Origin: Hyalella azteca
Taxonomy: Eukaryota; Arthropoda; Malacostraca; Amphipoda; Hyalellidae
Assembly: GCF_000764305.2 (NCBI RefSeq)
Contig: NW_025946085.1
Span: forward strand, 1 to 64,000
DNA length: 64,000 nucleotides
Direction: 5' to 3'
Shown here: one piece after another, positions 12,338-21,134 of the stretch
Layout of the letters: each line of letters opens with the position of its first letter
How positions within the stretch are numbered: position 1 is the first letter of the stretch
Notes under the pieces: model-generated
Told to the model about the DNA's origin: nothing
Database searches by the model: none
Seen by the model: the letters and a program-made list of their open reading frames with translations, nothing else
Made by a program: the position numbers and the translations under genes

Positions 12338-12815
12338 GTGAGTGGTGACGATGGTGATGATGTTGATGGTTGTGATGATGGTCTTGATAACGATGGTGAC
12401 GGTTGTGATGATGGTCTTGATAACGATGGTGACGGTTGTGATGATGGTCTTGATAACGATGGTGATGGCTGTGATGATGGTCTTGATAACGATGGTGATG
12501 GCTGTGATGATGGTCTTGATAACGTTGGTGATGGCTGTGATGATGGTCTTGATAATGATGGTGATGGTTGTGATGATGGTCTTGATAATGATGGTGACGG
12601 CTGTGATGATGGTCTTGATAATGATGGTGACGGCTGTGATGATGGTCTTGATAATGATGGTGACGGTTGTGATGATGGTCTTGATAATGATGGTGACGGT
12701 TGTGATGATGGTCTTGATAATGATGGTGACGGCTGTGATGATGGTCTTGATAATGATGGTGACTGCTGTGATGATGGTCTTGATAACGATGGTGATGGTT
12801 ATGAGGGCCTTTTTT
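12338..12815 (+). repeat. Donor-abutting minisatellite, 33-bp units
   Basis: About 14 units of GATGGTGACGGTTGTGATGA plus TGGTCTTGATAAC begin within a few bases of the RRM exon's donor. The 33-bp length keeps two strands' frames open and yields spurious ORFs ((DGDGCDDGLDN)n and a Met/Val series). Confidence 0.92.
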
Positions 12816-12976
12816 ATATATCGTTAATTTAATTTACATTGCTTAATTTCAAAATTCTTATCATTACTAATTATGTTAATTTATCTTACATAAATCATGC
12901 GCCGCTGACATTCGAGGGAGGAAAAATGTATGGGTCATAGTGACAAACTTGGTCCATGTAGCAATGGTACGTCCTT

Positions 12977-13000
12977 TTTTTTTTTTTTTTTTTTTTTTTG
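12977..13000 (+). repeat. Poly-T tract in intron
   Basis: A run of more than 20 T lies in the intron between the two RRM exons. It may be the tail of a retroelement read on the other strand; no flanking element was recognised. Confidence 0.5.
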
Positions 13001-13339
13001 ATGCGGCAAAAGCGCTTCAATTTTTTTGACAAATTTATCTGAGTGATAATCTGAGTGAAATTTATCTGAGTGAATTTATCTGATATTTTAATCTATCTGA
13101 GTGTACGTCATCAAAGATATCCTCGTGATTGGAATAGCGTTGGATTTTAGCCTGACTTTTTGTATTGTTATATCTTAACAGCAAAATTTGTGTGATTGAA
13201 CTCAAACTTGATGGGTTTTACACGTCAGATTTAGACCTGAAGCTGCTAAAATTGTGTTTACGGAATGAGCTTTTTAATACAAAATAAATACAACAAAGTT
13301 TTGCTAGCTTGCCCAACTGCCGTGCTTCCAAAACTTGTC

Positions 13340-13682
13340 TAAATACATGTTGCGGTCTAAGTACGCGTAGCGGCCTAAGTACACATAGCGGCCTATGTAC
13401 ACTTAGCGGCCGCACCACGACAAGTGGTGAGTTCATAAGTTCATTTAAGGCCTAAGTACTCGTAGCGGCCTAAGTACACATAGCGGCCCAAGTACTCGTA
13501 GCGGCCTAAGTACACGTAGCTGCCTATTTATCGTCAGTGATTGGCTGACGACAAGTGGTGAGTTCATAAGTTCATTTAAGGCCTAAGTACTCGTAGCGGC
13601 CTAAGTACACATAGCGGCCCAAGTACTCGTAGCGGCCTAAGTACACGTAGCTGCCTATTTATCGTCAGTGATTGGCTGACGG
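13340..13682 (+). repeat. Intronic higher-order tandem repeat (about 19-bp units inside a 132-bp duplication)
   Basis: Units of GGCCTAAGTACACGTAGC occur about 14 times. A 132-bp block starting CGACAAGTGGTGAGTTCATA is present twice (from 13417 and from 13549) and is nearly identical, so a recent block duplication followed the unit-level expansion. Confidence 0.88.
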
Positions 13683-13702
13683 AGTTACCCTTGCAACTCT
13701 TT

Positions 13703-13940
13703 TCGATGGTGCGCATTCAGAGAAATAAGAGACTTTGTCCAGATAGCGATACACGTTTGCCTTTGTGTGGGTCATCGTGACTAAGTTTCGCCCGACATAA
13801 GATCGAATCTGTGACCTTAGTACCTTATGATGATTTCGGGACTTCCTAGTCCCCGGTCACGCTGATGCGCCGCCTTTGTCGGCCGCCGTCTCCGAGTCGT
13901 CGCTATAGGCAGGTCACCCCGAACTCTGGGTGATCTTACA
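13703..13940 (+). repeat. Dispersed repeat R1, copy 1 (in RRM intron)
   Basis: The segment from GGTGCGCATTCAGAGAAAT to GAACTCTGGGTGATCTTAC recurs in reverse complement at 34326-34460 (the 3' half, e.g. GCTGATGCGCCGCCTT and CGTCTCCGAGTCGTCGCTA) and at 35690-35785 (the 5' part, e.g. AGACTTTGTCCA). It is GC-rich compared with the surrounding intron. It has no coding potential; class unknown, likely a short nonautonomous element. Confidence 0.75.
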
Positions 13941-14060
13941 TGAAAAAAGTGTGTCACTATTAGAACAATATTAGCCATACATTTGTACTAGTACATCTCC
14001 TGACATTATCGTCTATTGTTCATTGAAGTGTATAACTGACCGGAGTGTTTGGTCTCACAG

Positions 14061-14154
14061 AACCCGCCAGAAGAACGTCCTACAGGCTGAGGTTCACTTC
14101 GAGAAATGGGCCCAGAGCAATCGGGCCGTCAGGGCCATACCTGGGGCCCATACA
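14061..14154 (+). CDS. Internal exon: second half of the RRM (beta3-alpha2)
   Basis: Acceptor TTTGGTCTCACAG at 14059-14060. The exon continues the RRM as TRQKNVLQAEVHFEKWAQSN and RAVRAIPGAHT, with VDGYTLRVGL supplied by the next exon, matching the usual end of an RRM. The RNP1 position (VLQAEVHF) lacks the usual Gly-aromatic core, so RNA contact may be weak. The 3' boundary is uncertain. The GT in CAT|GTAAGG at 14165 gives the wrong phase and a stop in the next exon; ending at 14154 (ACA|GCAATA, a GC-AG intron) gives correct phase 0 and the best domain match. Confidence 0.65.
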
Positions 14155-14265
14155 GCAATAACATGTAAGGCTAATGATTGTCATGTCATTTCCATAGCAA
14201 TAACATGTAAGGCTAATGATTGTCATGTCATTTCCATAGCAATAACATGTAAGGCTAATTATTCT
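14155..14265 (+). repeat. 42-bp minisatellite at the exon boundary, shared with another intron
   Basis: Nearly three units of GCAATAACATGTAAGGCTAA plus TGATTGTCATGTCATTTCCA and TA start right where the RRM exon should end. Each has AACAT|GTAAGG, a consensus-like donor, and a CCATAG that could act as an acceptor. The same unit forms the array at 24937-25114. Confidence 0.9.
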
Positions 14266-14277
14266 CGTGTCCCGTAG

Positions 14278-15244
14278 GTTGATGGGTACACGCTGCGGGT
14301 GGGGCTGGACCCCCCACAGATCGGGGGGGCCATCACTCGCATGGACGAACTCAAGATCCAGCGCAAGCCTGAGAGCTTCGACGAGATTCTCCTCAAGTAC
14401 AAAATGCAGGCCGAGATCAAGAAAAGCCTCGGAAGAGTGGGCCAAACTGGGCCCACTAACCGGGCCAATCAGACAATGGGACGTCCCGCCCCTCCCGTGG
14501 GCCGGGTTGACCCACTTATACGCAAGTCTAAACCGCCACCACCGAGTGATGACGTCATTATAGTTGCCGTGGACCCGGCCCCAGCCGTTGCCCGAACACC
14601 CTTAGCCCCTCTAGACCCCCTAGGGAAGGAAGTGGCCGAAAAGCGACCGATGTACTACGAGAAAAGCGACATACAAAAACAAGTTTTTTCGGAAACCCTC
14701 AAGAAAATTTCGTCTTCTGAGAAGAAACGCAACCGGGACCGTAAATTGATCATGGTCCTAGACCCTGACATGCCTTACCATGACGGGTCCTTGGTGGCCC
14801 AGTGCGAGTACCCCATCCTATCTGGGGCCCTAGACTCGGAGTCCTGCCTCGACATGGTCGTGGCCCACCACAACGCCCTAGGGGCCCGGGGCCCGCACTT
14901 GTACGTGTACGTCGTGATGCCCTCACTGGGGCTATTGAGTGACCACATGGTAGGGGAATTACTTCCCCATGCCGTGAGGAAAAGCGTGCTGAAGGCTGAT
15001 CACCTGCAAGCGTTTGCACACCGCCAGGCGCTGAAGCGCCTCGTCAAGTCCCTGCACAAGCACCTGAAGAGAACTGCAGCTGCTGATCCTAAGTACCTGG
15101 CGGCAGAGATGCAGATGTGGTTACAGCTGCTGGCTACAGCTGCAGCTGATCTGGACGCGTTCCTTGCAGCTGTACAGAGGGACGACAAAAGCGTCAGGGA
15201 CGCCAAGATGGACGACTCGGATGTCCCCAGACAGGACGGTGAAG
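14278..15244 (+). CDS. Internal exon: end of RRM, linker, and an unrecognised folded region
   Basis: Acceptor CGTGTCCCGTAG at 14276-14277, phase 0. After VDGYTLRVGLDPPQIGGAIT and a linker (DEILLKYKMQAEIKKSLGR) the exon carries a region rich in buried-type residues: KLIMVLDPDMPYHDGSLVAQ, the segment about PHLYVYVVMPSLGLLSDHMV, and helices LKRLVKSLHKHLKR and EMQMWLQLLATAAADLDAFL. This looks like a genuine domain of about 230 residues that I cannot name. Donor GAAG|GTATAA at 15245, phase 1. Confidence 0.8.
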
Positions 15245-15349
15245 GTATAAAGTATTCTCAGACATAATTAATAATTATTTATCATTCCGTAAATTCTCAA
15301 AAATAATCTAAACTAAGACGAGGTTTTTACACTTCTTTATTTTGTACAG

Positions 15350-15750
15350 GTTCGCTACCGACGAAGTCTGCGACGCTGGTGGCTCTATTTGAAGTCCTTG
15401 CCCGCCTCGTCAAGTCCCGACATGCCCAAGTCCCAGACGTCGAGATCCTCGTCTCCGACGTGGCATCAGGGGATGAACCAAACCCGGGGACCGTGGGGAA
15501 CAAACAACCCCAAGGGAGTGGGAAATGCTCTAAAGATGGGGAGGTGTTACAGCTGCTCATGAGGCGGATGCTGCACGAGCATCTGCTGCTGCGTACAGCT
15601 GCTGTAGCTGCTACTGCAGGTGCAACTGGCATTGCAGGTGCAGATGGAGCGCCTAAGGACAGCCTGGCAATTGCCTTCACGGAGTTCGCCTTAGATTGGA
15701 TTTCCTCCAAAGAAGTCAAGAAGGCCCTGGCCCAACTCAAGAAAGTGAAG
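15350..15750 (+). CDS. Internal exon, helical domain continuation
   Basis: Acceptor TATTTTGTACAG at 15348-15349; phase 1 entry gives GSLPTKSATLVALFEVLARL. Helical segments follow (LLMRRMLHEHLLLRTAAVAA and LAIAFTEFALDWISSKEVKK). It ends KKALAQLKKVK| in phase 0 before GTAAGAAGG. The last 36 exon bases are the template of the intron repeat that follows. Confidence 0.8.
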
Positions 15751-15835
15751 GTAAGAAGGCCTTGGCCCAACTCAAGAAAGTGAAGGTAAGAAGGCCGTGG
15801 CCCACCTCAAGAAGGTGAAGGTAAGAAGGCCCACC
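15715..15835 (+). repeat. Tandem duplication across an exon-intron junction, 35-bp units
   Basis: The exon's last bases (GTCAAGAAGGCCCTGGCCCA to AAAGTGAAG) are repeated at 15751-15785 and 15786-15820, then partially. The intronic copies begin GTAAGAAGGCC, so each ends with a junction GTGAAG|GTAAGAAGG identical to the real donor. Units are 35 bp, so use of the downstream donors would shift the frame. Confidence 0.92.
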
Positions 15836-16259
15836 TGCTGCTGCTGCTCTTGTATTCCTAACTGATAATCAGGCCTTCTCTTAGAGCTCCAATAAGACTG
15901 AAGAGGAGAAAGAGAGCGCCTTAAAATGTATGATCGAAATACTAGGATAAGGCGGTGGTTCAACGCAGGTTTGGCGTAATACAATTAATGTCAACATAAT
16001 ACTTCTGCCAGAGACTGCCTGGACTTTGAACCAAACGGTTACGTCTTACTTTAAAAGGGCATAATTGGGTGTAATTACTTTGCGGGTCACGTAATTAACG
16101 GTAATTTTGCGGTGCATCAATTATTTAGACTTGAACTTTGCAAAAATAATAAGAAATGTTTGATTGGTGCTGCTGTAGTTGGTTCGTTGGTAACAATCTT
16201 TAGGGACTTGATGAATTATCATTGATAATTAAACTTAATCTATAAACTTGTATTTTCAG
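15836..16259 (+). other. Intron remainder with no recognised element
   Basis: About 420 bases of AT-rich intron between the junction repeat and the next acceptor. Nothing further seen. Confidence 0.6.
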
Positions 16260-17133
16260 TTGTTGGAGAAGCGCGAGGACCAGGAGGAGGTGGTCGCCTG
16301 CCTCTTCAAGGGCGTGCGTCTCCTGAACTGCCTGAGCCGCGGCGCCTGGTGTCAGCTGGGCTGCCCCACGCCCCTCGTGGCGTCCCTCAACGACACCCTC
16401 AGGGAGGAAGGGGAGGTCGAGGAAGGGGAAGTTGACGGGGATGAAGCTCCTTCTGCTGGGGAGATAACCACAAGTGAGGGCAAGACAGAGATGGAGAAGA
16501 TTGTCCTGGAGAGACAACGAGTTGAGAAGGAGAAGCAGCTGCTCCAGGAAGAGAAGAGGAAGGTGGAGCAGATGAAACGCTCCATGGAGGAAGAGCGGCG
16601 TCAGCACCTTCTGCTGATGGCCAAGACGGCCCTGAGTAACGTGCCATCTGTCCAGGTTATTCCATCTGGAAAACAGGGTGCGAAAATCCAGAAGGCGTCT
16701 ATTGATGCGACCAGCCACCAAAAAGCCGCTAAATCAACAAAAAATGTTGCCCCTTTACAACCAGCGGCTAAACCCAGGGTTGGGGGAGCTGATAAGGAAC
16801 CAACAGGACCCAACCCCCCAGGGGGAGGTGGGGCGTTGGGCGTCGTGACGTCGGGCACGCAGCAAGAGATGGAGGACCTCAAGCGGCTGCTGGAGGAAGA
16901 GCTTGCGGCCATCGGCGTCAGCGCGGACGAAGTCATGGCTGACGACACTCTTCCTGCTGGAGCTGATGACGCTCTTCCTGCTGGGGCTGACGAAGGCCCT
17001 AGTGCTGCGGCTGATGACGCTCTACCTGCTGGGGCTGACAAAGCCCCTACAGCTGCGGCTGATGAAGCCCCTAGTGCTGGAGCTGGCGTTGGGGACACTC
17101 CTCCTGCCCGAAACGATGTCATCAGCGAGCCAG
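16260..17133 (+). CDS. Internal exon: helix, charged coiled coil, Ala/Asp-rich repeats
   Basis: Acceptor TTGTATTTTCAG at 16258-16259, phase 0: LLEKREDQEEVVACLFKGVR and LLNCLSRGAWCQLG look folded. An acidic EEGEVEEGEVDGDEAPSAGE stretch follows, then a coiled coil from KTEMEKIVLERQRVEKEKQL to RRQHLLLMAKTAL, a Lys/Ala/Pro linker, a short helix (EMEDLKRLLEEELAAIGVSA) and imperfect repeats of ADDALPAGAD. Donor GAGCCAG|GTAAAT at 17134, phase 1. Confidence 0.8.
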
Positions 17134-17278
17134 GTAAATATTTTTTCCCTTCATTTGTTAACAATCTCAAATCTTGTGGAGTAATGAAGTTTGTGCTTGA
17201 TGAATATTTAGCTTTGACTTCAATATTTCGAACTGAAGTTGTGATTAGCAGGATTTATAGTCCCTTATTTCCCCTCAG

Positions 17279-17332
17279 ACGAGCCCGCTGCAGATCCCCA
17301 CATGGAGGAAGGGGAGCTTACTTCACCTCCCC
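17279..17332 (+). CDS. Small internal exon (54 bp)
   Basis: Acceptor TTATTTCCCCTCAG at 17277-17278; phase 1 entry gives DEPAADPHMEEGELTSPP. Donor CTCCCC|GTGAGT at 17333, phase 1. A 54-bp exon keeps the frame whether included or skipped, so it could be a cassette exon. Confidence 0.72.
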
Positions 17333-17647
17333 GTGAGTTTTGGGTTGAAACAAATCTTTGCCAATCATAAATAAACTCAAAAGTAATATCGTAGTATTTT
17401 AGTTGTCAATTTTTGTTGGAAAAATTTTTATGGGTAATAAAAAGTAAATTTAAATGGCCAGGAAAAGTATGACGGTTTTCGTAAGATAAATTTTCGGATA
17501 ATTGATTGGTAATCGCGAGAGAAAATTGATTAAATGGAAACGGTAGACATGTGTCGAATGTGGGATACCAAGGCGTATATGTCTGGCCAATATGTTACTG
17601 ATCTGTTATCACTTATCTATGTATTGATGTTAATTACCATCACACAG

Positions 17648-18639
17648 GGAAGCGCTCGTCCAACAGACGAGGCAGGCGACATCAGCGCAACGCAGACGAC
17701 GTGTCTGACGTGTCGGACGCCCCCATGCTGTCTGACGACGACGACGCCGGGACGAAGAGTGAAACGTTGCTTGAGTTCGCGGAGTTACCGCCACCTGCCA
17801 CTGCCCTATCACATACACCCCCACCACCTGTTGCCGTCCAACCACCTGTCACCAGCCAACCAGCTGTTAACGGTAAACCAGCTGTCACCAGCCAACCCCC
17901 TGTCGGCGGTCAACCACCTGTCAGTGGTCAACCACCTGTTAGCAGTCAAACACCTGTCAGTGGTCAACCAGCTGTTAGTGGTCAACCACCTGTCACCAGC
18001 CAACCGCCTATCAGCAGTACACCACCTCCTAGCGATCAACCACCTGTCAGCGGTCAACCAGCTGTCACCAGCCAACCACCTGTTGTCAGCGGTCAGCCAC
18101 CTGTCAGTGGTCAACCAGCTGTTAGTGGTCAACCACCTGTCACCAGCCAACCACCTGCCGCAGCTGCAGCTGCCTCAACTTACTGGTCCATCAAGCAGAA
18201 GCTCAATTCAAAGAAAAAACTGTCAAAAGCTGAAATCCAGGCGATGATTGGTCCTAAGCACGTTTCTCCGTCGTCCAATCAGAAACCTCAAAACGATTCT
18301 AAGCTAGCATCTGATTGGTCGGTTCCTGATGAGTTGGCTACCTCTGATTGGTCGACTGCCAAGCGGCAGACTAAAGATGCTGCTGATTGGTCAGCAACTG
18401 AGCAGCCGTTGAAAACGGGCAGTGATTGGACGAAGGCTTCAGAAGAATCTGGTGATTGGCTGACGACGATGCAGAACATGTGGGGCCGAGGGGACAAATA
18501 TAAGGGAAAGGAGAGGCGCAACAAAGGGGGTTACCTCATGGCTCCCCCACCCCTCCTCTCCCCCGAGGAGGAGATCATCGAGAACAAGAGGAAGAGGAAA
18601 CCGCGCCAGCGTCGTGACCTGCACAGCGACCTGCGCAAG
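17648..18639 (+). CDS. Internal exon: Arg/Asp-rich start, Gln-Pro-Val repeats, DW repeats, basic end
   Basis: Acceptor CCATCACACAG at 17646-17647; entry in phase 1 gives RKRSSNRRGRRHQRNADDVS. Next is about 110 residues of a six-residue repeat of the type VSGQPP/VTSQPA, encoded by an 18-bp minisatellite (17820-18165). Then come WSIKQKLNSKKKLSKAEIQA and four SDWS-like motifs (SDWSVPDE, SDWSTAKR, ADWSATEQ, SDWTKASE). It ends RKRKPRQRRDLHSDLRK| at 18639, phase 0, before GTGAGTCAAAACC. Confidence 0.8.
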
Positions 18640-19011
18640 GTGAGTCAAAACCTGCGCAAGGTGGGTCAAAACCTGCGCAAGGTGAGTCAAAACCTGCGCA
18701 AGGTGGGTCAAAACCGGTGCAAGGTGGGTCAAAACCTGTGCAAGGTGGGTCAAAACCTGCGCAAGGTGGGTCAAAACCTGCGCAAGGTGAGTCAAAACCT
18801 GCGCAAGGTGGATCAAAACCGGCACAAGGTGGGTCAAAACCTGCGCAAGGTGGGTCAAAACCTGCGCAAGGTGGGTCAAAACCGGTGCAAGGTGGGTCAA
18901 AACCGGTGCAAGGTGGGTCAAAACCGGTGCAAGGTGGGTCAAAACCTGTGCAAGGTGGGTCAAAACCTGCGCAAGGTGGGTCAAAACCTGCGCAAGGTGA
19001 GTCAAGTGTTT
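18619..19011 (+). repeat. Donor-replicating minisatellite: about 18 units of 21 bp, each with a 5' splice site
   Basis: From the real donor CGCAAG|GTGAGTCAAAACC, a 21-bp unit (GTGAGTCAAAACCTGCGC plus AAG; variants GTGGGT and CCGGTGC) repeats to 19011. Each junction between units is a near-consensus donor AAG|GTGAGT or AAG|GTGGGT. The unit's last bases copy the exon end (CTGCGCAAG). In the exon frame every unit is open and reads VSQNLRK or VGQNLRK; a poly-T tract and stop follow. Confidence 0.95.
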
Positions 19012-19310
19012 TTTTTTTTTTTTTAGGCCACAAAATGATTCCTCAATTTTCTTTGAGGCATTTTGTCTGTGAAAATTTTTTCTGTTGCTTAAAGATAGGA
19101 TTTATAAAACAAACACTAGGATTTTTTAAAGCAAACTGGATTTTTTCTAAACAAATACAACTATTAGAAAAAGCACAAGGGAGTTTTATTTAAAACAAAC
19201 ACGTTTTTTTTTAAACAGCAGGATTTATTCAAAACAAGATCCTGTTTTTTTTTAAAGCAAACACTAGGATTTTTTTCAAGAAAAGTTTTGACTTCATTTG
19301 ATGTGTGCAG

Positions 19311-19524
19311 GCGGCCATCGGTGGCCCCACAGCCCCAGAGGACAGGATTGGCCCCAACGCAGCCCAGTTCCTGGCGGACGAGGAGGCCTACCAGGCCTCA
19401 CTGGGGGGGCGGGGCAAGCGGACCCGGGGGGAGGAGGACGGGGAGGAGGGGGATCACACCCCCGCGGCAGAACAGCCAAACAAAAAACAAAAGACGAACA
19501 ACAAAAACAACAACAGCAATGCTG
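19311..19524 (+). CDS. Internal exon with acidic and Lys/Asn/Gln-rich segments
   Basis: Acceptor TTTGATGTGTGCAG at 19309-19310, phase 0. It reads AAIGGPTAPEDRIGPNAAQF then LADEEAYQASLGGRGKRTRG, an acidic EEDGEEGDHT stretch and KKQKTNNKNNNSNAG. Donor AATGCTG|GTGAGG at 19525, phase 1. Confidence 0.75.
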
Positions 19525-19679
19525 GTGAGGGAAGAGGGGGGGTTGTGGTGGGGGAAGTGTGGGTTAATTATGTTGAGGGGCCATACCTAATATCTCTAAT
19601 TACCATCTATCTAATTGAATTTTCTTCGACCATTAACTCCTGCTAACCCTTCTTTTTGTGCACAATATTGTTTGTATAA

Positions 19680-19993
19680 CAGTGTTTGTGTTGACAGTGT
19701 CAGTTCAGCAGTGTTAGCGTTGACAGTGTCAGTGCAGCAGTGTTTGTAGAACAGTGTTTGTGTTACAGTGTCAGTGCAGCAGTGTTTGTAGAACAGTGTT
19801 TGTGTTACAGTGTCAGTGCAGCAGTATTTGTACAGCAGTGTTTGTACAACAGTGTTTGTAGAGCAGTGTTTGTGTTACAGTGTTTGTACAACAGTGTTTG
19901 TACAGCAGTGTTTGTGTTACAGTGTCAGTGCAGCAGTGTTTGTACAGCAGAGTTTGTGCAGCAATGTTTATACAGCAGTGTTTGTTTTTACAG
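19680..19993 (+). repeat. Acceptor-abutting minisatellite (CAGTGTTTGTACAG family)
   Basis: About 20 short units (CAGTGTTTGTACAG, ACAGTGTCAGTGCAG and mixtures) run directly into the acceptor of the next exon, TTTTTACAG|TGTCGGTGCC. The repeated TTACAGTGTCAGTGCAG resembles that acceptor plus the exon's first bases, so the junction itself seems to have been copied. Many potential AG acceptors result. All ORFs here are spurious. Confidence 0.9.
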
Positions 19994-20115
19994 TGTCGGT
20001 GCCGTACCTGCGCTACGTGCCCGACAACCACGACTTCCGTCAGTTCCTGTATTGCTACAGCAACAAACACCGCCAGCGTCTCACCAAACTCAAACAACTC
20101 CAGCAAAAACTCCCC
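19994..20115 (+). CDS. Internal exon, compact folded-looking segment
   Basis: Acceptor TGTTTTTACAG at 19992-19993; phase 1 entry gives VSVPYLRYVPDNHDFRQFLY then CYSNKHRQRLTKLKQLQQKLP, an aromatic-rich piece followed by an amphipathic basic helix. Donor CTCCCC|GTGAGT at 20116, phase 0. Not recognised. Confidence 0.78.
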
Positions 20116-20429
20116 GTGAGTTATAAACACCTTTTTTTTTTTGTTGTCCGTGTTCAACATAATTATTTTTCATGATTTTATAAAATTATAATTTATATAT
20201 TTTTATGATCCATTATTTTCTTGTTATTTTTATATATTTTATGATCTATTTTTTATGTTATTATTTTATATTTTGTATGATTCATTTTGGCCGCCAGAAT
20301 GAGACGCTGCCTGATGGTTATCTTTACCGCCTTAATAAACTAAGTGCAATATTTACTGTACTAATTAATGGCTTAATTAGTTGTTCCATAATTGATAGAA
20401 GGCTTAATGAGTGAGTGATGTAGGCAAAT

Positions 20430-20626
20430 TAGGTAATGGATCATTAATGAAGGTGATGTAGCTTTAGTAATGAAGGTGATGTAGCATTAGTAATGAAGGT
20501 GATGTAGCGTTAGTAATGAAGGTGATGTAGCGTTAGAAATGAAGGTGATGTAGCGTTAGATAATGAAGGTAATGAAGCGTTAGTAATGAAGGTGATGTAG
20601 CGTTAGTGATGAAGGTGATGTTGCAG
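20430..20626 (+). repeat. Acceptor-abutting minisatellite, about 22-bp units
   Basis: Around nine units of TAATGAAGGTGATGTAGCGT (plus TAG) reach the acceptor of the next exon; the last unit, GAAGGTGATGTTGCAG, supplies the acceptor itself. Each upstream GATGTAG is a potential weaker acceptor. Confidence 0.9.
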
Positions 20627-20783
20627 GTTGTGGAGGCCCCGATGTTGACGCGGGCCCCAGTCAACATCTGCTCCTTCGTGGTGCTGGTGTCCCTCCAGGG
20701 GCCCGAAGGAGGCCTTGCCCTCAAGTGGGCCCACGACCTGGCCCACACCTTTGGCTTGGCCCACCTACCCGTCCGCCACCAAG
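20627..20783 (+). CDS. Internal exon, folded-looking hydrophobic segment
   Basis: Acceptor GATGTTGCAG at 20625-20626, phase 0: VVEAPMLTRAPVNICSFVVL then VSLQGPEGGLALKWAHDLAH and TFGLAHLPVRHQ. Strand-turn-helix character, no family recognised. Donor CACCAAG|GTGGGT at 20784, phase 1. The next exon(s) probably lie in or beside the gap. Confidence 0.78.
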
Positions 20784-21134
20784 GTGGGTTGCTGTCCCGC
20801 CTGGGCCCCACTGGCACTGGGGACTGTCCCGCCTGGGCCCCACTGGCACTGGGGACTGTCCAGCCTGAGACCCACTGTGACTGTCCCGCTAGGGCCCCAC
20901 TGAGGACTGTACGAAGTGCCATGCTCGTTTGTCGCCCCCTGCCGCCCGTCACCCCTGACGCCCGTCACCCCTGACGCCTGTCACCCCTGACGCCTGTCAC
21001 CCCTGACGCCTGTCACCCCTGACGCCTGTCACCCCTGACGCCTGTCACCCCTGATGCCTGTCACCCCTGACGCCTGTCACCCCTGACGCCTGTCACCCCT
21101 GACGCCTGTCACCCCTGACGCCTGTCACCCCTGA
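20784..21134 (+). repeat. Two minisatellites from the donor to the assembly gap
   Basis: About 32-bp units of CTGTCCCGCCTGGGCCCCAC start within ten bases of the donor (20784-20910). They are followed by a 15-bp array (TGACGCCTGTCACCC) from about 20945 that runs into the gap. The arrays probably caused the assembly break. Confidence 0.88.

Noticed and set aside
12215..12832. Open reading frames of 161 and 205 codons with DGDGCDDGLDN repeats
   Set aside because: They run through a 33-bp intronic minisatellite directly after an RRM exon donor; open only because the unit length is a multiple of three.
18640..19011. A CRISPR-like array
   Set aside because: Units are contiguous with no unique spacers, and the context is a eukaryotic intron.
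18439..19033. Minus-strand frames such as (GFDPPCA)n and (VLTHLAQ)n
   Set aside because: Antisense of the 21-bp array; repeat artefacts.
19740..20160. ORFs rich in FVQQCLYSSVC
   Set aside because: They come from the CAGTGTTTGTACAG array before an acceptor; the coding exon uses another frame.
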